Source of the DNA: UMGS1002 sp050309735
Lineage (GTDB): Bacteria; Bacillota; Clostridia; Oscillospirales; CAG-272
Direction of reading: 5' to 3'
DNA length: 22,750 nucleotides
Assembly: GCA_050309735.1 (NCBI GenBank)
Contig: JBNRMS010000069.1
Coordinates: forward strand, 1-22,750
This document shows positions 1-6,941 of the stretch, in pieces. Under the pieces are notes generated by a model that worked only from the letters and a program-made list of their open reading frames with translations, searched no databases and was not told the origin of the DNA. How positions within the stretch are numbered: position 1 is the stretch's first letter; each line of letters starts with the position of its first letter. The translations under genes and the position numbers were made by a program.

Positions 1-15
1 AAGGCCACTGAAAAA
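1..15 (+). repeat. Left terminal inverted repeat of the IS
   Basis: AAGGCCACTGAAAAA at the window edge is the exact inverse of 1680-1694. It lies beyond the 3' end of the transposase gene. Confidence 0.85.
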
Positions 16-125
16 CCTCGATTTTTTGATTCGGTAATGTATAAATGCATATTTATCCGTTAATATTTCAATGAAATAGTCAGGAATTTTGATGGGTTTC
101 AATCAAAAACAAAAAACAACCCCAA

Positions 126-1595
126 TTAGGCTGGAGTTGGTGCTATTAATTTGACTATCCGCTTAACATTTACCACAAACGCTGTAAAGTACGTTTGCAA
201 TTGCATAGCGACAAGACCCACGGAATCGGCTCTGTCTAGACCGTGCGCCACTTTCATTTCGCCATTCTTTTCTTCAATGCGATGCCGGATTTTCAATCGC
301 TCCCGGAATGGTTCGCTGTTCTCAAATTCAAGCCTTTGTCTGTTCTTCTCACTCGGTTGGGTAATGTTGTAACATTTACCCTTTGATTTTCCAATACGGC
401 AGTTATCGCATAAGGGACATGTTTGACACTTTCTTTTGCTGAAAAAATAATTGAAATATGTGTTCCCATTCTCTGACCGTCTTTTTTCAACCCGCATTGC
501 CAGTTCCCCCGCCGGGCATTGAAGCAATCCCGCGTCCTTATTGAAACAAAACCTTTCATCCAGCGGCGTTGCGGCTGCAGCTGCGACGGCGGAGTTCGTT
601 TTTGCATAAAGCGTCACACCTTTTTCTTCGCATGCCTCAAGATTGTCTTGGCTGACATATGCCATATCCCCGATAACTTCCTTGGCCTGAACGCCGTTAG
701 CTATAGTTTTTTCAAGTAAAGTCGGAAGCTGTGTGCAGTCCGGTTCTCCACCATGCGTGACTTCAATACCTGTTATGATTCTCTCTTCGGTCATGGCCAA
801 ATGGCTCTTAAACCCGAAAAACGTGCTGTTTGGAGTTTTGTGCCCAAACCGGGCATCTTCATCGTTTTTTGATCGAATTTCACGGACTCGGCCTGTATCC
901 AACAACTCCTTTATGCGTTCATAGAGTTCAATCAATCCGGACTTTTCGCTTTGTAATATTTCCTCGCCAACGCTTTCAAGCAATCGGTATGTATATTCAA
1001 TCTCATCGGTCAATTCAGCGCTTTCCCCCGGTTTCTCGGGGAGTTTTTCGGATAGCTCTGCCGCTTCACGATAGATTTCCCGACGCAGTTGTTTGCTCAA
1101 GTCGCGTAGAACCTGAGTTACTGTTTTCGGACGGGCATTCGCATTTGTATGCGTGGAATCAACGATGATCGCAGTGGATTTTATCAAGCCTTTTTCTATT
1201 GCCTGCCGGATTGTTTCGCGGAGCATCTCTTCCAATATATCTTCTGTAATACGTGTTTTACGGAATTTTGTAAGCAGACTCGAGTCTATCATTTCAGCTT
1301 CCGGATCCAAGTCCAAAAAATATTTATACGCCATGTCGGTCTGCGCACTGCTGATCAGACGCTCGTCTGACAGATCATACACCTTCTTCAAAAACATCAG
1401 CTTAAACATCATCTCAGGCTCTTTTGCCGGACGACCGAAATGCTCGCAGTATTGCTTGCGCAGCATTGGATTTACAAAGCTAAAATCTATGTTTTCCTTG
1501 ATTTTGCGAAGCAGATTATCCTGCGGTACAACAAGATCATACAATCCTTGATATGGTGATAATAACAGTTTTATTTGACTCTTGTCCCTCAGCAT
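126..1595 (-). CDS. IS1182-family DDE transposase
   Basis: Transposase of 489 residues that would catalyse cut-and-paste movement of the surrounding element. The N-terminal half has the conserved IS1182 region: 'GRPAKEPEMMFKLMFLKK' is followed by 'DSSLLTKFRK'. The catalytic acidic triad can be placed at the Asp of 'IVDSTHTNANA', the Asp of 'VIGDMAYVS' and a Glu of 'RHRIEEKNGEMK'. A cysteine cluster (CxxCxxC in 'KCQTCPLCDNC') lies before the last motif, as is usual in this family. The frame is open from start to stop with no frameshift, so the element may be active. The start is set by GGAGG 8 bases upstream of the ATG at 1595. Confidence 0.93.
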   Translation of the reverse strand: MLRDKSQIKLLLSPYQGLYDLVVPQDNLLRKIKENIDFSFVNPMLRKQYCEHFGRPAKEPEMMFKLMFLKKVYDLSDERLISSAQTDMAYKYFLDLDPEAEMIDSSLLTKFRKTRITEDILEEMLRETIRQAIEKGLIKSTAIIVDSTHTNANARPKTVTQVLRDLSKQLRREIYREAAELSEKLPEKPGESAELTDEIEYTYRLLESVGEEILQSEKSGLIELYERIKELLDTGRVREIRSKNDEDARFGHKTPNSTFFGFKSHLAMTEERIITGIEVTHGGEPDCTQLPTLLEKTIANGVQAKEVIGDMAYVSQDNLEACEEKGVTLYAKTNSAVAAAAATPLDERFCFNKDAGLLQCPAGELAMRVEKRRSENGNTYFNYFFSKRKCQTCPLCDNCRIGKSKGKCYNITQPSEKNRQRLEFENSEPFRERLKIRHRIEEKNGEMKVAHGLDRADSVGLVAMQLQTYFTAFVVNVKRIVKLIAPTPA

Positions 1596-1629
1596 TTTCT
1601 TTTACCTCCGCATCTTACTTCTGTGTATT

Positions 1630-1638
1630 ATTATACCA
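1630..1638 (-). promoter_or_regulatory. Extended -10 promoter of the transposase gene
   Basis: On the minus strand TGGTATAAT forms an extended -10 element about 35 bases before the transposase start codon. No convincing -35 hexamer is seen, which is usual for extended -10 promoters. It lies inside the IS, between the right terminal repeat and the gene. Confidence 0.6.
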
Positions 1639-1679
1639 TATATTTGCATAAAAGTCCACTGGTTTTGCAAATATTAGAC

Positions 1680-1694
1680 TTTTTCAGTGGCCTT
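1680..1694 (-). repeat. Right terminal inverted repeat of the IS
   Basis: Exact inverse of bases 1-15. It is on the promoter side of the transposase. Confidence 0.85.
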
Positions 1695-1695
1695 A

Positions 1696-1872
1696 TAATC
1701 AAGGGTTTATGCCGTTTTTATTTTGGTTTTGGCGCTTGTGAGTTGTTCGCCGGAGCAGAGGGGCTTGCTCTTGGCATAGAAAATGCAAGGGGAAACAATG
1801 TTTTATTATTTTGCTGCGTTCCTCTTATAAAAGGTTCAGTGGCTAATACTCAAATTTAGCATTGAAGTAAAT
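1696..1872. other. Spacer without a recognisable gene
   Basis: AT-rich spacer between the IS and the terminator at 1873. The only coding-like signal is an AAGGGG sequence followed by ATG at 1798 and a 10-codon hydrophobic reading frame (MFYYFAAFLL) ending at 1830. This is too short to call a gene. It may be the remains of whatever the IS landed in, but nothing identifies it. Confidence 0.5.
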
Positions 1873-1917
1873 AAAACGCCCTCGAAGGTTTCGGAAGAGG
1901 CTTTCGAGGACGTTTTT
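1873..1917. terminator. Intrinsic terminator hairpin
   Basis: A 14-bp stem (1873-1886 with 1903-1916) with a single C-A mismatch, a 16-base loop and a T5 run ends at 1917. The left arm begins with A4 after an A-rich stretch, so it could also work in the other direction. It insulates the downstream operon promoter from transcription coming from the IS side. Confidence 0.7.
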
Positions 1918-1927
1918 GTGTTTTCTT

Positions 1928-1998
1928 GTGAATTTAGAGGGTGGGGATGTGAATTTGCGTGAATTTGTGTTGACATCGGGCAGGCTTCGGTGTATAAT
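1928..1998 (+). promoter_or_regulatory. Consensus SigA promoter with upstream direct repeats
   Basis: TTGACA at 1970-1975 and TATAAT at 1993-1998 are separated by 17 bp, a perfect consensus housekeeping promoter 43 bases before the DeoR-type gene. Three copies of GTGAATTT lie directly upstream at 1928-1935, 1949-1956 and 1959-1966. Their starts are 21 and 10 bp apart, so all three face the same side of the helix. Such phased direct repeats are plausible operator half-sites for the DeoR-type regulator encoded just downstream. A promoter this strong in front of a catabolic operon would be expected to need repression. Confidence 0.8.
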
Positions 1999-2040
1999 GA
2001 CTGTGAAATAAACACAGGATTTGGGAAGGGGAGTTTTGAT

Positions 2041-2808
2041 ATGCTCGCTATCGAACGCAGAGCCATGCTGCTCAACCTGCTGAAAAACGAAAAACGCCTT
2101 TTAATATGCGATATGAGCGCTAAATTTGGGGTATCTGAAGAGACGATCCGCCGCGACATGGAGAAACTTGCCGAACAGGGTTATGCCACCCGAACCTACG
2201 GCGGCGCAGTTTACAACGAGGACAACCACCGCGAGCTGCCATACGAAATACGCAAACGCACAAATGTTGAGGGTAAGGAAAAAATGGCTCGCGCTGCCGC
2301 GCGGCTGATATCCGACGGTGACTATATCATGCTCGACGACAGCACCACCTCTATGCACATCGCCCGCGCGATAAAATCGCGCAAGAAAATAACACTTATT
2401 ACAAATTCAATTGAGACTGTGGTTGACCTTGCGGGCAAAGTGCAGGATTGGAATATTCATTGCACCGGTGGAATGCTCAAGCCCTCTGCTCTGGCCTTCA
2501 CCGGGCCGAGGGCCGAGAGCATGGTTGCGGCTTACCATGTCAACACAGCGGTGATTTCCTGTGAGGGAATCGACCTTGCAGCCGGATATACCGACAGCCG
2601 CGACGAAAATGCACTGCTCAAGCGCGCGATGATGGCCTCGGCAAAACGAGTGATACTTGCGGCAGACAGCACAAAATTCGGCAAGGTATCATTTATAAGT
2701 ATAGGCGGCTTCTCAGATATCGACGTGCTTGTCACAGACTTTGACCCCGGCGAGGAATGGCGGACGATGCTTGAGGAAAACGGGATTGAACTGATAGTGG
2801 CGGAATAA
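2041..2808 (+). CDS. DeoR/GlpR-family transcriptional repressor
   Basis: Transcription factor of 255 residues, a usual length for the family. The N-terminal winged helix-turn-helix is clear: 'ERRAMLLNLLKNEKRL' leads into 'SAKFGVSEETIRRDMEKLAEQG' and the beta-wing 'TRTYGGAV'. The C-terminal two-thirds is the sugar-phosphate-sensing fold (DeoRC), with 'DGDYIMLDDSTTSMHIARAI', 'ITNSIETVVDLAGK' and 'ADSTKFGKVSFISIGGF'. Members usually repress sugar-catabolism operons and are released by a phosphorylated intermediate. I chose ATG 2041, preceded by GGGAAGGGGAG; a longer in-frame reading from 1990 would run through the promoter. It is the first gene of the operon, so autoregulation through the direct repeats at 1928-1966 is likely. 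The inducer is unknown. Confidence 0.9.
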   Translation: MLAIERRAMLLNLLKNEKRLLICDMSAKFGVSEETIRRDMEKLAEQGYATRTYGGAVYNEDNHRELPYEIRKRTNVEGKEKMARAAARLISDGDYIMLDDSTTSMHIARAIKSRKKITLITNSIETVVDLAGKVQDWNIHCTGGMLKPSALAFTGPRAESMVAAYHVNTAVISCEGIDLAAGYTDSRDENALLKRAMMASAKRVILAADSTKFGKVSFISIGGFSDIDVLVTDFDPGEEWRTMLEENGIELIVAE

Positions 2809-2847
2809 TCGCAATTAAAATATGGAAAATATTATATAGGAGAAGGT

Positions 2848-3927
2848 ATGGTCAGAGAAATGAACACTCTTGAATTGTTAATAGCATTCTCAAGGCATTA
2901 CGGTGCCAACCCGGAACTTGTCAATGCCGGCGGGGGTAACACCTCGGCAAAGGAAAAGGATATCATGTATGTGAAATGCTCGGGAACCGCCCTCGGCTCC
3001 GCAGGCCCCGATAGCTTTGCGAAAATGGACATGAAGAAGCTGAGCCTCATCCCCGAGCGGAAATATCCCGAGGGAGATCGCGAGCGTGAGGCTGCTTTTC
3101 TCGCTGACATGATGGCCGCGCGTTGCCCCGGAGAAGAGAGTAAGCGGCCGAGCGTTGAAACCCTGCTACACGCCTTCTTTCCTCAGAAATTTGTTCTGCA
3201 CCTGCACCCGGCGCTTGTAAACGGGCTCACCTGCTCCCGAGGGGGAGAGGCTGAGGCGCGGCGTCTTTTCGGAGATGATATTATCTGGGTCCCCGCCTGC
3301 CGGCCGGGCTATATCCTTGCAATGGAGCTTTACGAGCGATTCAGCGCTGCGAAAGAAAAAATTGATGTCGTGCTGCTCGAGAACCACGGGGTTTTCTTCG
3401 CGGCTGACAGTGTGCCGGAGCTTGACAGAATGCTTCTGTCTATGACCGAAAAACTAAGGTCATGCATCCGCGAATTTCCCGAAACTCAATATAATCCAGA
3501 GAAAATCGGTAACGGCGGACACGAACCGGGCTATGGCGCAAAGCTGATGAGGCTCTGGGGCGGCGAGCACTTCCGCTTTAACGGCAGCGCTACGGCGCGC
3601 GCCTTTGCCGCAAGTGCCGAGAAGGCTAAAGATATGATGATCCCCTTTATCCCCGACCAGGTGGTCTACTGCGGGATGGGGTCGCAATTTATAGGGGATA
3701 TTGAATCGGTGTGCGGCGTCAGCTCAAGGGTTGCGATAGTCAGGGGGGTTGGCTTTTATTCATTTGGCAAAACCGAAAAGGAAGCTGAGAATGCCATGCT
3801 TCTTACAGAGGATTCAATGAAGATAGCTGTGTATTCGCGCTCATTCGGCGGAGCGAAGCATCTGTCGGCCGAACTTGTTGACTTTCTTGTTCACTGGGAG
3901 GCTGAGTCCTACCGCAAATCGGTATAG
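2848..3927 (+). CDS. Class II aldolase/adducin-domain protein
   Basis: Protein of 359 residues with the zinc-dependent class II aldolase (AraD/FucA/RhaD) fold. Visible are the phosphate-binding loop 'NAGGGNTSAK' (about residues 26-35) with 'YVKCSGTALG' after it, the metal histidines H118 and H120 in 'VLHLHPALVNG', and the third histidine H180 in 'LLENHGVFF'. This resembles the aldolase half of bifunctional rhamnulose-phosphate aldolase/dehydrogenases. About 150 residues follow the core; I do not recognise them. The likely reaction is retro-aldol cleavage of a ketose phosphate to dihydroxyacetone phosphate plus an aldehyde, but epimerase or dehydratase activity also occurs in this fold. The start ATG has AGGAG 5 bases upstream. 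It lies 39 bp after the repressor gene and 14 bp before the PHP gene. Confidence 0.82.
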   Translation: MVREMNTLELLIAFSRHYGANPELVNAGGGNTSAKEKDIMYVKCSGTALGSAGPDSFAKMDMKKLSLIPERKYPEGDREREAAFLADMMAARCPGEESKRPSVETLLHAFFPQKFVLHLHPALVNGLTCSRGGEAEARRLFGDDIIWVPACRPGYILAMELYERFSAAKEKIDVVLLENHGVFFAADSVPELDRMLLSMTEKLRSCIREFPETQYNPEKIGNGGHEPGYGAKLMRLWGGEHFRFNGSATARAFAASAEKAKDMMIPFIPDQVVYCGMGSQFIGDIESVCGVSSRVAIVRGVGFYSFGKTEKEAENAMLLTEDSMKIAVYSRSFGGAKHLSAELVDFLVHWEAESYRKSV

Positions 3928-3941
3928 GGCGGTTTTTAATT

Positions 3942-5102
3942 ATGAATAAAACAGAGATACTAAAACTGCTTTCGGTCGAGCGAAGCGAGGAGCGGCTCGA
4001 TAATCTCGCGCACCTGCTCTCGAGAACACCAAAACCCACTCCACTTCCCAAATTTGCAAACAACCATATACATACGACATATTCCTTCTCGCCCTACACC
4101 CCTTCTGCTGCCGTCTTTTTTGCGCGCGATGCCGGCCTTCTCACCGCCGGAATTATGGATCATGACAGCATAGGCGGAGGGGATGAATTCCGCTGCGCCG
4201 GGGAGCTTGCCGGAGTTGGAACGACCTGTGGCTTTGAGTGCCGTGTGTCGCTTGCCGGCACCCCTTTTGCCGCTCGCAAGGTCAATAGTCCCGACCAGCC
4301 GGGTGTGGCGTATATGGCGGTTCACAGTGTTCCGAGGGCAAGATTTGCTTATGTTCAAAAGATACTTGAGCCGCACCGAGCAAAGCGCAACGAAAGAAAT
4401 AAAAAAATGGTTGCGAAAATCAACGAAATTATGTCGCCGCACCGAATAGAGCTTGATTTTGAGCGCGACGTGCTGCCGCTCTCGATGTATTCGGAGGGTG
4501 GCTCGGTTACAGAGCGGCATATAATGTGCGCGCTTGGCGAGCGGATAAGCAGCGCGGTCGGCACCTTGCGAGTTGTCTCCTTCCTTGAGGAGAAGCTTGG
4601 AATAGCGCTCACCGCGCGGCAGCGCGCCTGGCTCAATGAGGCCGAGCCGCAAAATTTCCGATATGACCTGCTCGGGGTGCTCAAATCCTCCTTCGGCTCG
4701 CGCTCATATATTGCGGCTCAAGAGGAGCTGATGGATATCGACAGCTTAGTCAAGCTTGCCGATGAGATAGACGCGATACTCTGCTATGCTTATCTTGGCG
4801 ACGTTGCCGACTCGCCCACAGGCGATAAGAAGGCCGAAAAATTCGAGGATGATTACCTTGACGAGCTTTTCGATTTCCTGCACGGTCGCGGGGTGAGAGG
4901 AATTACCTATATGCCCTCGCGCAATACACGCGAGCAGATTGAGCGACTGATGCGAAAATGCCGCGAGTTCGGAATGATTGAGATATCGGGCGAAGATATC
5001 AATCAGCCGCGCCAGAGCTTTATCTGCCCGCAGCTTGCCGAGCCGTCCTTCTCGCACTTGGTCGGTGCTGCGTGGAGATTGGTGGAGAGAGAAAAGAACT
5101 AA
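3942..5102 (+). CDS. PHP-domain metal-dependent hydrolase-like protein
   Basis: Protein of 386 residues with the polymerase-and-histidinol-phosphatase (PHP) signature: H42 and H44 in 'NNHIHTTYSFSPYTP' and 'MDHDS' at residues 72-76. Known family members are multinuclear-metal phosphoesterases. Later ligands are less standard. The usual histidine in the middle strand may be replaced in 'AILCYAYLGD', and the terminal 'SDxH'-like motif reads 'EISGEDINQPRQ', with Asp kept and His lost. A middle segment (about residues 125-230) with 'EPHRAKRNERNKKM' and 'VTERHI' is an insertion of the kind seen in longer PHP proteins. The substrate is probably a sugar or polyol phosphate, judging only from the neighbours. 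The ribosome binding site is weak, and the 14-bp spacing suggests coupling to the aldolase gene. Confidence 0.75.
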   Translation: MNKTEILKLLSVERSEERLDNLAHLLSRTPKPTPLPKFANNHIHTTYSFSPYTPSAAVFFARDAGLLTAGIMDHDSIGGGDEFRCAGELAGVGTTCGFECRVSLAGTPFAARKVNSPDQPGVAYMAVHSVPRARFAYVQKILEPHRAKRNERNKKMVAKINEIMSPHRIELDFERDVLPLSMYSEGGSVTERHIMCALGERISSAVGTLRVVSFLEEKLGIALTARQRAWLNEAEPQNFRYDLLGVLKSSFGSRSYIAAQEELMDIDSLVKLADEIDAILCYAYLGDVADSPTGDKKAEKFEDDYLDELFDFLHGRGVRGITYMPSRNTREQIERLMRKCREFGMIEISGEDINQPRQSFICPQLAEPSFSHLVGAAWRLVEREKN

Positions 5103-5114
5103 AAATATCTCACT

Positions 5115-5151
5115 CTCGGCTCTGGCCGAGGATGGGGCGCATTTTGCGCCC
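5115..5151 (+). other. Twin intercistronic hairpins
   Basis: Two GC-rich hairpins fill the 64-bp gap between the PHP and dehydrogenase genes. One has a 6-bp stem with a 4-base loop (5115-5120 with 5125-5130). The other has a 7-bp stem with a TTT loop (5135-5141 with 5145-5151). Neither is followed by a T-run, so they are not simple terminators. They could mark mRNA processing or set different expression of the operon segments. Confidence 0.55.
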
Positions 5152-5166
5152 GGAAAGGATACGGAT

Positions 5167-6426
5167 ATGATTACAAGAGCTGTAAGACTTTACGGCAAGC
5201 AAGACTTGCGGATTGACCAGTTTGAGCTTCCGCCGATCAAAGATAACGAGATACTTGCAAGGGTTGTGACCGACTCGCTCTGTACCTCAACCTATAAGGC
5301 GGCGCAGCTCGGAGAAGAGCATAAGCGCGTTCCGCCCGATATTGCCGAGAATCCGGTAATAGTCGGGCATGAGTTCTGCGGAGAGATAGTAGAGGTCGGG
5401 GCGAAATACGCCGGGAAATTTATGCCGGGGCAGAAGTTCACTGTTCAGCCTGCGATGAATTATAAGGGTTCGCTTGAGGCGGCGGGCTATTCCTTCCCCT
5501 ACTTCGGCGGTAACGCGACCTACATTATTATTCCTCACTCGGTGATGGAGACAGACTGTCTCTTTGTCTATTCGGGAGAGAGCTATTTCGGGGGTTCGCT
5601 CGCCGAGCCGATGTCCTGCGTCGCCGGAACCTTCCACGCGATGTACCACACCGAGCAGGGCAGATACGAGCATAAGATGGGAATTGCAGAGGGGGGCAAC
5701 ATGGCGTTGCTTGCCGGGGTCGGCCCTATGGGTCTTGCGGCTATCGACTATATTCTTAACTGCTCTCGCCGACCGGCAAGGCTGATAGTCACCGATATCG
5801 ACCGCGCGCGACTCAAGCGGGCGGGCGAAATCCTGCCGATTGAATACGCCGCAGAGCGCGGGGTTGAGTTGAGATATCTTAACACCGCCGAATGCGAAAA
5901 TCCGGACGCCGAGCTGATGGCCTTCTCGGGCGGGGCGGGGTTTGACGATGTGCTGGTTTTCGCTCCGGTCACCGCACTTGTCGAGCAGGCCGACCGAATA
6001 CTCGGGGTTGACGGTTGTCTGAACTTTTTTGCCGGACCCGCCGACACATCCTTTTCGGCAAAGCTGAATTTCTTTAATGTTCATTACCTGCGCACACACA
6101 TAGTCGGCACGACGGGGGGGAACAACGAGGATATGCGCGAGGTGCTTGACATGATGGGAGAGGGGATTATCAATCCCGCGATACTGGTTACACACATCGG
6201 CGGGCTTGACTGCGTTCCCGAGACCACACTCAATCTGCCAAAGATTCCCGGCGGGAAAAAGCTGATATATACCGGGATAAATATGCCGCTGACGGCAATA
6301 GAAGACTTCGCAAAGCTCGGAGAGAGCGAGCCGCTCTTCGCGCGGCTTGCCGAGATTACAGGGCGAAACAAGGGGCTGTGGTGTGATGAGGCGGAGAAAT
6401 ATCTGATGGAGCATTTCGGCATTTAA
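5167..6426 (+). CDS. Zinc-type alcohol dehydrogenase, sorbose-1-phosphate reductase-like
   Basis: Medium-chain dehydrogenase/reductase of 419 residues. The N-terminal catalytic domain has C39 in 'DSLCTSTYKAA' and 'VGHEFCGEIVEVG' with the GHE motif at residues 67-69. The Rossmann domain has 'LLAGVGPMGLAAIDYIL' followed by the dinucleotide-binding acidic end 'LIVTDIDRARL'. The four-cysteine structural zinc lobe of classic alcohol dehydrogenases is missing. The length and the 'DSLCTSTYKAAQLG' stretch remind me of L-sorbose-1-phosphate reductases (SorE type), though the exact substrate is inferred. The probable role is NAD(P)-linked interconversion of a ketose phosphate and a polyol phosphate beside an aldolase. 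I chose ATG 5167, with GGAAAGGAT upstream; upstream in-frame codons overlap the PHP gene. Confidence 0.8.
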   Translation: MITRAVRLYGKQDLRIDQFELPPIKDNEILARVVTDSLCTSTYKAAQLGEEHKRVPPDIAENPVIVGHEFCGEIVEVGAKYAGKFMPGQKFTVQPAMNYKGSLEAAGYSFPYFGGNATYIIIPHSVMETDCLFVYSGESYFGGSLAEPMSCVAGTFHAMYHTEQGRYEHKMGIAEGGNMALLAGVGPMGLAAIDYILNCSRRPARLIVTDIDRARLKRAGEILPIEYAAERGVELRYLNTAECENPDAELMAFSGGAGFDDVLVFAPVTALVEQADRILGVDGCLNFFAGPADTSFSAKLNFFNVHYLRTHIVGTTGGNNEDMREVLDMMGEGIINPAILVTHIGGLDCVPETTLNLPKIPGGKKLIYTGINMPLTAIEDFAKLGESEPLFARLAEITGRNKGLWCDEAEKYLMEHFGI

Positions 6427-6442
6427 GGGCGGCAAAATAAAC

Positions 6443-6874
6443 ATGAATATTTCTTACAATGATACGAAAAAAGATTTGCCGTGCGATCAATTAGAAACAT
6501 TATTTATGTCGGCTGGCTGGTGCAGGCCGGAAAACAGTTCAAAAACCAAACACATGAACGCGACCTTTATTAATTCGACACTTGTTGTTTCGGCATGGGA
6601 TGATGAGCGTTTGGTTGGTGCGGTGCGTGTGCTGAGCGATAAAATAATAAGGTCTGTAATTTACGATCTGGTGATTTTACCGGAATATAAAAACAAGGGA
6701 ATAGGCACAGAATTGGTAAAGCGCTGTATTGAGCATTTCCCGAAGTCGGAATGGCTGGTTGGAACAATGAAAGATACGGCAGGTTTTTATGAGGCAATTG
6801 GATTCAAAAAAGGTGATCCGGATGGCGAAGGTGTGTTTTTATCCATGCCGTCGATATATCAGCGTCCTGTATAA
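6443..6874 (+). CDS. GNAT-family N-acetyltransferase
   Basis: Acetyltransferase of 143 residues that would move an acetyl group from acetyl-CoA to an unknown amine. The acetyl-CoA-binding motif is 'PEYKNKGIGTELV' (about residues 80-92), matching the family pattern with Lys in place of the usual Arg/Gln at its start. The C-terminal 'TAGFYEAIGFKKG' is also typical. Its base composition is clearly more AT-rich than that of the genes on both sides (many TTA, AAA and ATT codons), and it sits inside an otherwise metabolic operon, 16 bp after the dehydrogenase. I suspect it is a later insertion rather than a pathway enzyme. Its start has only a poor ribosome binding site. Confidence 0.85.
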   Translation: MNISYNDTKKDLPCDQLETLFMSAGWCRPENSSKTKHMNATFINSTLVVSAWDDERLVGAVRVLSDKIIRSVIYDLVILPEYKNKGIGTELVKRCIEHFPKSEWLVGTMKDTAGFYEAIGFKKGDPDGEGVFLSMPSIYQRPV

Positions 6875-6879
6875 GTAGT

Positions 6880-6928
6880 CGGCTGCAGAGCCGGAAACTT
6901 GACAATATTTAAGCCGCCCATCGGGCGG
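6880..6928 (+). other. Twin hairpins upstream of the E2 gene
   Basis: The 67-bp gap holds a 5-bp stem (6880-6884 with 6889-6893, GCAG loop) and a 6-bp GC-only stem (6914-6919 with 6923-6928, ATC loop). The second ends 4 bases before the GGAGG of the E2 gene. No T-run follows. The arrangement resembles the pair at 5115-5151. Confidence 0.5.
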
Positions 6929-6941
6929 GATGGAGGTAAAA

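Larger units (their letters stand above)
1..1694 (-). mobile_element. Complete IS1182-family insertion sequence
   Basis: The element runs from a terminal repeat at 1-15 to its inverted copy at 1680-1694 and contains one intact transposase gene on the minus strand. Both ends read AAGGCCACTGAAAAA going inward, a perfect 15-bp match, after which the ends diverge. The size (about 1.7 kb) and the single long transposase fit the IS1182 family. The window starts exactly at the outer edge of the element, so the left target-site duplication cannot be seen; this also suggests that an assembly break fell at a repeated element. The sequence just outside the right end (1695 onward) is AT-rich and not coding. 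Confidence 0.88.

Noticed and set aside
3960..4652. 230-codon minus-strand frame opposite the PHP gene
   Set aside because: Antisense to a well-supported gene, with low-complexity arginine- and serine-rich content and no family motif.
5287..6444. 385-codon minus-strand frame opposite the zinc-type dehydrogenase
   Set aside because: It lies wholly antisense to a gene with clear dehydrogenase motifs, has no ribosome binding site and no recognisable domain; long antisense frames are common in GC-rich genes.
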